A stretch of 18,935 nt of DNA, taken from NCBI GenBank assembly GCA_949747725.1, contig CATKFJ010000117.1, positions 1 through 18,935 of the forward strand, given 5' to 3'. The stretch's first letter is position 1, and the number at the start of each line of letters is the position of its first letter. Under the pieces are notes generated by a model that worked only from the letters and a program-made list of their open reading frames with translations, was not told where the DNA came from and ran no database searches. The position numbers and the translations under genes were made by a program. Shown piece after piece: positions 13,228-18,935 of the stretch. The stretch comes from an uncultured bacterium (GTDB lineage: Bacteria; Bacillota; Clostridia; Christensenellales; Pumilibacteraceae).

Positions 13228-14976
13228 CTATGCCGCTTTAAGCACGGCAACCGAATTGGACGGCATGGTAAGCTTACCGCCGTCGAGAATTATGCTTCCG
13301 CCGTTCGCGTACAGCGTGCCTACGATACCGTAGTTGTCGAACGCCGACATACCGACAGACGCTTCTTCGCCGAAGTTATGAACAATAAGTACGGTTTTGC
13401 CGTTCCAAGTAAGCGTGTACGCCGCAACCGTTTTGTTAAGCGTGTTCACCGTGGTGACAGAGCTTGTGCCGAGGTTTTCTCTTACCGTCGCCGACAGCGC
13501 AAGCGCGCCCGACGCGTCTACGGCATACGCAGTCATTGCGCCGCGCGCGATCTCGGGGAAACGGTTGCGGAGCTGAATTGTATAGCGGTAGTAGGTAAGG
13601 ACGGAATCGGACTCGACGTTCTGCGCGCTCTGCGTGCCGTAATCTTGCTCGCCGTCGTAATTGACGCCGGGGGGATTGGAAGTAAGTCCGCGCGCGCCGT
13701 CGCCCCAATTGAACGGCATACGCCTGTTGGGATCGTTGCTCGTGCCTTTTGCGCCTATTTCCTCACCGTAATAGATGTAACAGTTGCCCGGCATAAGCAT
13801 GTACAGCGACGCCGCGCTCTTGAGCTTGGCTACCGATCCGTACATTGCCGCAAGCCTGTCGTTATCGTGGTTGGTAAGGAAGTTGGAAAGTATGGCGTTT
13901 TCGTCGCGCTTGAGAACTTCGGCTTGAGTGTTAGCCATATTGTTTACGAGATTCGCCGCTATGGCTCTGGACGACTGAGCGTTGGCTACTTGAGCGAATC
14001 CGCCCGTCGCCGCGCCGCCCGAATAACTGTAATTAAAGTTGCTCATGCCCGTTTCGAAGTAATCGTTTACGACTCCCGCGTCGCCCCAAACTTCGCCTAC
14101 GTTATAGCAGTAACGGTTGATCCCGTCGTTTTCCGCGCCGTAAACCTCACTGCCCTTTTCATTGCAGTAGTCGTTGAACCACGACCAAAACTCGGCGTTT
14201 TCTTCGTTATAAACTACCGAATTGGCGCAGCCCCACGGAACGGCGTCCAAACGGAACGATCGTATTCCGCGTTCCAGCCAAAAATCGACTATCTTGGTTA
14301 TTTCTTCGCGCACCGAATCGTTCATAAGGTTAAGATCCGGCATGTCCTGCGAAAAGTTACCTAAGTAATAGAAGCTCGACCCCGAAACTTTATAATACTT
14401 GCCTTGGGAATCGCGTTCGTCTTCGCGCACAAACACATAGCGTTGCATCGCCTCGCTGTTATCGGGATTTTTACCGTTACGCGCGTCCGCGAGCGCTTGC
14501 GTGAACCACGGGTGTTTGCTGGACGTATGGTTCAACACGAGATCCATTTGCAACCATATATCGCGCTTGTTACATTCTCTTACAAGCTCATCGAAATCGT
14601 CGAGCGTACCGTACTCTTTGTCTATATTATAGTAATCGGTAACGTCGTACTTGTGATACGTCGGCGAAGAATTTATCGGCATCATCCAAATCCCGTTAAT
14701 GCCGAGATCGTCCATAGTGGAATCGTCGCCGTCGTTAAGATAATCGAGATTATTTATAAGACCGCGCAAGTCGCCTATCCCGTCGCCGTTGCCGTCGGCA
14801 AACGAACGTACAAAAACTTCGTAATACGTTCTGTAATAATCTTGAGGAATGTTGTACTCTTCGGTATTTTCGGGCATTTTCCAATTATCTTCACTGCCGC
14901 AACCAACTCCGGCAACCGCAAACGCGCCGCACAATACCGCCGTAGCTATCGAAGAAATTATTTTTTTCAGTTTCAT
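13228..14976 (-). CDS. Secreted alpha-amylase-family lipoprotein (GH13)
   Basis: A 582-residue GH13 enzyme expected to cut alpha-1,4 bonds in starch or maltodextrins at the cell surface. The signal peptide ends in GVGC, with lipid-anchored C26. A short linker leads to the barrel: YYEVFVRSFADGNGDGIGDL (51-70, including a calcium-loop-like DGNGDGIGD), region I D145 and H150 in DLVLNH, region II nucleophile D244 in FRLDAV, region III acid/base E295 in VGEVW, and region IV H370/D371 in NHDND. The C-terminal beta domain covers about 500-582. The sequence is closer to amylases and glucosidases of maltodextrin loci than to classical secreted alpha-amylases, so the product range is open. GGTGAG precedes the ATG by 3-4 nt, a modest site. 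It follows the malG-like gene across a 136-bp gap with a hairpin and precedes the pullulanase gene by 37 bp. Confidence 0.94.
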   Translation of the reverse strand: MKLKKIISSIATAVLCGAFAVAGVGCGSEDNWKMPENTEEYNIPQDYYRTYYEVFVRSFADGNGDGIGDLRGLINNLDYLNDGDDSTMDDLGINGIWMMPINSSPTYHKYDVTDYYNIDKEYGTLDDFDELVRECNKRDIWLQMDLVLNHTSSKHPWFTQALADARNGKNPDNSEAMQRYVFVREDERDSQGKYYKVSGSSFYYLGNFSQDMPDLNLMNDSVREEITKIVDFWLERGIRSFRLDAVPWGCANSVVYNEENAEFWSWFNDYCNEKGSEVYGAENDGINRYCYNVGEVWGDAGVVNDYFETGMSNFNYSYSGGAATGGFAQVANAQSSRAIAANLVNNMANTQAEVLKRDENAILSNFLTNHDNDRLAAMYGSVAKLKSAASLYMLMPGNCYIYYGEEIGAKGTSNDPNRRMPFNWGDGARGLTSNPPGVNYDGEQDYGTQSAQNVESDSVLTYYRYTIQLRNRFPEIARGAMTAYAVDASGALALSATVRENLGTSSVTTVNTLNKTVAAYTLTWNGKTVLIVHNFGEEASVGMSAFDNYGIVGTLYANGGSIILDGGKLTMPSNSVAVLKAA

Positions 14977-15064
14977 ACTCTCACCGTGTAGTTATGTAGT
15001 ATATAATTAAAATGTTATTCGCGATTGGTAATTCATCATTCCGAATGAACATGTTTACACAACA

Positions 15065-15098
15065 AACAGCATACGAGATCTTTGTCCCGTATGCTGTT
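15065..15098 (-). terminator. Stem-loop between the malG-like gene and the amylase gene
   Basis: Minus strand: perfect 11-bp stem AACAGCATACG / CGTATGCTGTT (arms 15098-15088 and 15075-15065), 12-nt loop, then TGTTGTGT. It starts 14 bp after the malG-like stop. The U run is broken, so it may be a leaky terminator or an RNA-stabilising end, with partial read-through to the amylase and pullulanase genes. No convincing promoter was found in 14977-15064. Confidence 0.6.
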
Positions 15099-15112
15099 CG
15101 ATGCGTTGATAA

Positions 15113-15958
15113 TTAACCTTTCGCCGCACCGCCGGTAATGCCGGCGATATAAAATTTCTGCATAAACAGGAACAATATAACAATGGGTACGGATATAAGA
15201 ACAGAGCCGGCGCAGAACCGCGCGAAGTATTCGGCAACCATCGTCTGCGTAGTCCAGTTACGTATACCTACCGCGATCGTGTAGTTGTTGGGACTGCTCA
15301 AGAACACGCTTGCCATAATGAAGTCGCACCAGGGACTGATGAACGAAGTCAGTATGGTATATACAATAATCGGCTTACTGAGCGGAATGGTCATCTGCCA
15401 GAATATACGGTTTTTGGTAGCGCCGTCTATGCGCGCCGCTTCGTCGATCGCGATGGGTACCGTATCGAAAAAGCCCTTTACTATATAATACCCTGTGCCG
15501 GACGCCAGCGAATACGCAAGCGCAAGACCGACGATATTGTCCGTAAGTTCGAACTGATTGAACATGTAGTACAAAGCTATCATGGAAAGGAATCCGGGGA
15601 ACAGTCCGAGGATAAGTCCTATATTCATGAGCTTTTTACGCGCTTTGAATCTGAGCCGCGACAATGCGAACGAAACCATAAGTATGAGCAAGGTGGAAAC
15701 TACGCACGAAATAAGCGCGATTACAAACGTATTGATCAACCACTTGCCGTACGGGTTGTTGCTGTCGGTAAACAGAAGCTTAAAGTTTTCAGCTGTATAC
15801 TCTTTAGGGAAAATAGTTATGGACGAAATACCCGTATTGGTATCGAACGCCTTTAGTATCATCCACACCAACGGAAACAGCCAAACAAAAACCATAACAA
15901 GCAGGATAACATAAATAGCCGTATCCGAAATTATCCGTTTCGATCTTAATCCTATCAT
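15113..15958 (-). CDS. Maltodextrin ABC transporter permease, MalG-like
   Basis: A 281-residue inner subunit of a carbohydrate importer of the MalFGK2 type, with six predicted membrane helices (first about 13-36). The EAA loop that contacts the ATPase is intact: DEAARIDGATKNRIFWQMTIP at residues 172-192. The length equals that of typical MalG proteins (about 280-296). Start choice: an open frame extends upstream to 16108, but the ATG at 15956-15958 is right. It overlaps the malF-like stop as ATGA (15955-15958), has AGGAGG about 10 nt upstream and gives the usual MalG N-terminus. The overlap implies translational coupling and equal amounts of both permeases. No ATP-binding protein gene follows; instead come amylase and pullulanase genes. 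Confidence 0.95.
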   Translation of the reverse strand: MIGLRSKRIISDTAIYVILLVMVFVWLFPLVWMILKAFDTNTGISSITIFPKEYTAENFKLLFTDSNNPYGKWLINTFVIALISCVVSTLLILMVSFALSRLRFKARKKLMNIGLILGLFPGFLSMIALYYMFNQFELTDNIVGLALAYSLASGTGYYIVKGFFDTVPIAIDEAARIDGATKNRIFWQMTIPLSKPIIVYTILTSFISPWCDFIMASVFLSSPNNYTIAVGIRNWTTQTMVAEYFARFCAGSVLISVPIVILFLFMQKFYIAGITGGAAKG

Positions 15959-17514
15959 TGGAACGTATCCTCCTGTTTGATCGATTTGGAACTGTTGAAC
16001 ACTATAAGCGCAAAGAACGCCGTAATAATGAACGTGAACAAACCTATGACCGCGCCGTAGTTGTATTCGGGATACTGACCCTTGTTGACGGTCAATGTGT
16101 ACAACCATGTTACAAGCAAGTCCGTTCTGCCCGGCTGTCCGATATCGGACATGAGCGTAGGACCGCCGCCCGTAAGGAAGAATATAACGTTGAAGTTATT
16201 GATGTTGCCCGTAAACGTTGTTATAAGCTGAGGACCCATAACGAACATTATATACGGGAAAGTTATGGATACAAACCGACGTATGGGACCGGCGCCGTCT
16301 ATACGGCTCGATTCGTACAGCTCGTCGGGGATATTCATAAGTATACCCGAAGTTGCAAGCATGGTGTACGGCATACCGCGCCACAGGTTGATCACTATTA
16401 CGAACATCCGCGCTCGCCATACGCTGCCCGTCGCAGTACCTGCCCAGTCTATGTTTGTATCGGTCATTCCGAACCACTGCTGCAAGATCTTATTGAAAGG
16501 TCCCGTAAGCGTTGTATTGGAACTGTAGCTGAAGAAGTTCGCCATCATCAACAAAGTGATGAAGTCGGGCACGGCTATTACTACAACAAAACACGTGCGC
16601 CAAAGCACCTTGAGCTTGATGGTCTTTTTGTTGATCATCATCGCCAAGAACATTCCGAAGAAGAAGTTGGTAAACGTTGCGAACACCGCCCAAACAAGCG
16701 TCCAGCCGAGAACGCGCCATATAGCCGCACCGTAAGCCGAATCGCCGAACACTACCTTGAACGCGTCAAACCCCGTCCAAGTGAACAGCGCCGCCGGCGG
16801 ATAATGGCTCACGCCGTCCACACGTCCGTAGTTGGTAAACGCAACGAGTATGTTGCATATAAGCGGTAATACGGTTATAAGCAATATACCGAACAACGGC
16901 AACGCCAAAACGGTAATGTGATAACCGTCGTTAAGCGCATAATTGAGCTGTTGTTTGGGCGTAGAGAGCGGTTTGCCCTGCTCTACACGCAACTGCGTAT
17001 CATAAGCGATCTTGGTGTTTTTAATGTACACGACTATGAAGAACACCATCAACATCAACGTCATTACGCTGAATATAAGTATGGATAGCGAGTTGTCGCC
17101 GTCTATAAAGCCGTAGCCGTTGGGATTGGGTCTTTGAAGCGTTTCGCCGAGCGTACCGAACTTAGCAAGATTCGGTCCGCCGATAAATATCATGAATACT
17201 ATAAATAACGCTTCTACCGCAAACAGCAAAAATCCTTTAAGGAATTGCTTGGGACCACGCGAAAAACAGCCGAACCCCATAATAAGGTAAGACATTTTGG
17301 TGCGCCAATCGCCATGCACTAACCTAAACCACAAACCTTGAAAACAATGACCTATGCCGAGCAACAGCGCCCAGATCTTAAACGGGATAGCCTTTATAAC
17401 GCTCCACAACATTAAGCCGACGTTTTTGATATAATCCCATACGGCAATTCCGAGCCGCATGTACCAAGGTCGGTTATATTGTTTCCAAGTGGGAATGGTC
17501 TTATTATCTTCCAT
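15955..17514 (-). CDS. Maltodextrin ABC transporter permease, MalF-like
   Basis: A 519-residue permease pairing with the MalG-like subunit to import maltodextrins. The C-terminal 310 residues form the binding-protein-dependent transport core with an intact EAA loop, ELYESSRIDGAGP (398-410). The N-terminal 200 residues are an extension with further membrane segments (about 92-113 and 142-164) and a Trp-rich first 70 residues, as in many Gram-positive MalF proteins; it lacks the large periplasmic P2 loop of Escherichia coli MalF. Start choice: a GTG at 17521-17523 overlaps the ribosome binding site GGGAGT (17522-17527), so the ATG at 17512-17514, 7 nt downstream, is preferred. It lies 120 bp after the binding-protein gene, with a strong hairpin in between. 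Confidence 0.94.
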   Translation of the reverse strand: MEDNKTIPTWKQYNRPWYMRLGIAVWDYIKNVGLMLWSVIKAIPFKIWALLLGIGHCFQGLWFRLVHGDWRTKMSYLIMGFGCFSRGPKQFLKGFLLFAVEALFIVFMIFIGGPNLAKFGTLGETLQRPNPNGYGFIDGDNSLSILIFSVMTLMLMVFFIVVYIKNTKIAYDTQLRVEQGKPLSTPKQQLNYALNDGYHITVLALPLFGILLITVLPLICNILVAFTNYGRVDGVSHYPPAALFTWTGFDAFKVVFGDSAYGAAIWRVLGWTLVWAVFATFTNFFFGMFLAMMINKKTIKLKVLWRTCFVVVIAVPDFITLLMMANFFSYSSNTTLTGPFNKILQQWFGMTDTNIDWAGTATGSVWRARMFVIVINLWRGMPYTMLATSGILMNIPDELYESSRIDGAGPIRRFVSITFPYIMFVMGPQLITTFTGNINNFNVIFFLTGGGPTLMSDIGQPGRTDLLVTWLYTLTVNKGQYPEYNYGAVIGLFTFIITAFFALIVFNSSKSIKQEDTFQ

Positions 17515-17551
17515 GAAAATCACTCCCTTATTTTATTTTATCGGTCTAATC

Positions 17552-17601
17552 GAATAAATAAAAATTTGCCGGACCGAGTTATTGACCTCGACCCGGCAAA
17601 T
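17552..17601 (-). terminator. Intercistronic hairpin after the binding-protein gene
   Basis: Minus strand: 15-bp stem ATTTGCCGGGTCGAG / CTCGGTCCGGCAAAT (arms 17601-17587 and 17578-17564, two G-U pairs), 8-nt loop, then TTTTATTTATT. It is a complete intrinsic terminator placed inside the transport operon. A partial terminator and 3' protector here would let cells make more binding protein than permease, as known for malE-malF type operons. Confidence 0.8.
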
Positions 17602-17634
17602 CCAAATTACTTTAACTATTATTTATAAATTTTA

Positions 17635-18935
17635 TCAGGTCTTGATCGTAGTGGCAAGAGTGGTAAGCGCAGTCAACACATCCGCATCCGCAAGCGTAGC
17701 GCCGGCAGCCGTGCCTTTATAAAGTCCGTTGCCGAACGTTTCCCAACTCGTCCAGAAGTTAGACGACTGTTGCAACTGCAGATAGCCGCCTACTTTGTTC
17801 TGTTCATAAACGGCAACTATTGCCTTATTTGCTGTAACGGCCTCCGACTCACGAAGATTACGGTTGGTAGGCGCGGCTTGAGTCTTTTCGAAACGCACTC
17901 TCTGTCCGTTCTCGTTGGTGAAGTAGTTGGCAAGCGAAATGGAAGCCTCGATATTGCCCGTCTTCTTCTGCGCGTTTACGCCGCAGTATTTGTCGCCCAT
18001 AAACGAACCCATCTGCACTTGATCGTTGCCGAGAGTGTACGTGGGAAGCTTAGCGCATTTGATATTGTCATAGGTTGCGCCGTCTACACGCGTTGCGCTC
18101 GCCATTTTCTTTTGAATATCGTCGGCAACCCATGTTCCGATTATGCCGGCGGCAACCGTGCCGGACGCGAAACCGTCGCCTATCTCGGTATTAAAGTTAC
18201 TCGCATGTTTGATTATGCAAGCTTTGTTGTTGCCGGAGAGCTTGTTATCGGTCGGTCCGAGGTATTTGTTTACCACTTTGGCTACCTCTTGACCTTTGGC
18301 GCTGTCGATGTCGGTAACATAGGTATCGCCTTCATAGTCCATTTTAAGTCCGGCGCCGAACCAGAACGACGGGAGATACCAGCCGTTGGCATAGTCGAAC
18401 ATTACGTTCTTATCGGCCGCTTTGGCGGCGGCAAGAATTCCGTCGAGAGTTTTTGCCTGTTCGTCGGAAATGACGGTGTCGTCGTACCACAGGAAATAAC
18501 CGTTATCCGCGGTCGTGGGGAACGCCATAGCTACGCCGTTTGTCAAAATCGGATTGTAATCGGCTTCGAGGTCACGCGCCTTGATCTCTGCCGTTACCGT
18601 CGCGCCGAGACCCTGCAACAAGTTCTTTTCCTGCAAACCGTTTATCTGACCGGCTTCGAAGAAGAACACGTCCGCGCCTTTGCTCGCGTCGGTATTGAGC
18701 TTGGTTTCGGCTTCGCCTTCGTCGACAGCCGTGAAAATAACGTTCAATCCGGCATAATCGGGGTTGGCCTCTTTCCAGCCGGCAACAAGCGATTCGTAAC
18801 CTGCGATAGCGGCTTGAGGCGCCCAAACAACAAGCGTGTTTTTGTCATCGCCGTCGTCACCGCCGCATGCGACAAGTCCGCCTAAGGCAGAAAAAACCAT
18901 AGCAGACGCAAGTAGAGTTGCAATTACTTTTTTCA
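17635..18935 (-). CDS. Maltose/maltodextrin-binding lipoprotein of an ABC importer (MalE-like), start cut by window edge
   Basis: Extracellular solute-binding protein that captures maltodextrins for the MalF/MalG-like permeases. Twelve codons upstream of the ATG at 18898-18900, the window ends inside a start codon: the last two bases on the minus strand are TG, followed by Lys-Lys-Val-Ile. The full protein is therefore about 433 residues starting (M)KKVIATLLASAM. The signal peptide ends in LVAC, with lipid-anchored C24 followed by a GGDDGDD linker. The mature part matches family 1 solute-binding proteins: VVWAPQAA, KGADVFFFEAGQINGL, a YANGWYLPSFWFGAG stretch rich in aromatic residues that could stack on sugar rings, and a late APTNR segment. 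The length is normal. Its promoter and ribosome binding site lie outside the window. A strong hairpin follows the stop codon before the malF-like gene. Confidence 0.95.
   Translation of the reverse strand, partial: KKVIATLLASAMVFSALGGLVACGGDDGDDKNTLVVWAPQAAIAGYESLVAGWKEANPDYAGLNVIFTAVDEGEAETKLNTDASKGADVFFFEAGQINGLQEKNLLQGLGATVTAEIKARDLEADYNPILTNGVAMAFPTTADNGYFLWYDDTVISDEQAKTLDGILAAAKAADKNVMFDYANGWYLPSFWFGAGLKMDYEGDTYVTDIDSAKGQEVAKVVNKYLGPTDNKLSGNNKACIIKHASNFNTEIGDGFASGTVAAGIIGTWVADDIQKKMASATRVDGATYDNIKCAKLPTYTLGNDQVQMGSFMGDKYCGVNAQKKTGNIEASISLANYFTNENGQRVRFEKTQAAPTNRNLRESEAVTANKAIVAVYEQNKVGGYLQLQQSSNFWTSWETFGNGLYKGTAAGATLADADVLTALTTLATTIKT

Noticed and set aside
15036..15048. Palindrome TCATTC-C-GAATGA upstream of the amylase gene as an operator
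   Set aside because: The half-sites match no regulator consensus I can name, no promoter is clear nearby, and one 13-bp palindrome is expected by chance in such a span. Kept only as a possibility.
15959..16108. Longer N-terminus for the MalG-like permease
   Set aside because: It would overlap the malF-like coding region by about 150 bp and adds a non-homologous basic stretch. The ATGA overlap with an AGGAGG site gives the usual start.
17515..18935. CcpA catabolite-repression (cre) or MalR/LacI sites in the maltodextrin locus
   Set aside because: I found no match to the TGWAANCGNTNWCA pattern in the intergenic gaps. The operon promoter lies outside the window, so absence here says little.

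Overview
The window looks like chromosomal DNA from an anaerobic, endospore-forming member of the Bacillota (class Clostridia), probably an uncultured gut lineage. The evidence is a yabP-yabQ sporulation pair, Gram-positive-type lipoproteins, AGGAGG ribosome binding sites, TTGACA/TATAAT-type promoters and U-tailed intrinsic terminators. Assignment below class level would be a guess. No rRNA, tRNA, CRISPR array, transposase or phage gene was seen.

Layout. (1) 6-2215: a Gfo/Idh/MocA-type oxidoreductase (minus) diverges from an AraC-family regulator (plus). Operator-like half-sites lie between their promoters. (2) 2227-2463: a small unrecognised gene. (3) 2554-7390 (minus): a probable three-gene operon made of a Wzz-like two-helix membrane protein, a cytoplasmic GH13 alpha-glucosidase and an M3 oligoendopeptidase. 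It has an extended -10 promoter at one end and an intrinsic terminator at the other. (4) 7507-8268: a short-chain dehydrogenase (plus). (5) 8278-9219: an unrecognised 313-residue protein (minus). (6) 9319-9860: yabP-yabQ (plus) behind a plausible sigma-E promoter. (7) 9861-10406: a non-coding repeat region. It holds REP/MITE-like repeats between two copies of a 14-bp direct repeat, then three tandem ~110-bp units that each carry a terminator-like hairpin, then a 26-bp perfect palindrome directly after the pullulanase stop codon. (8) 10407-18935 (minus): a starch/maltodextrin locus reading substrate-binding lipoprotein, MalF-like permease, MalG-like permease, secreted alpha-amylase lipoprotein and type I pullulanase lipoprotein. 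Hairpins follow the binding-protein gene and the malG-like gene.

How the genes work together. The two lipid-anchored GH13 enzymes should cut alpha-1,4 and alpha-1,6 bonds of starch, glycogen or pullulan at the cell surface. The MalEFG-type importer should bring the oligosaccharides in. The cytoplasmic GH13 enzyme in the neighbouring operon could finish the breakdown. No ATPase subunit is encoded here, so a shared MsmK/MalK-type ATPase elsewhere is likely.

No clearly new defence, mobile or biosynthetic system is visible. The most unusual features are the repeat array in the pullulanase 3' region and a group of four genes (araC, the 78-residue gene, the dehydrogenase and yabP) that lack a Shine-Dalgarno sequence and have a -10-like box 5-6 nt before the ATG, which suggests leaderless transcripts.
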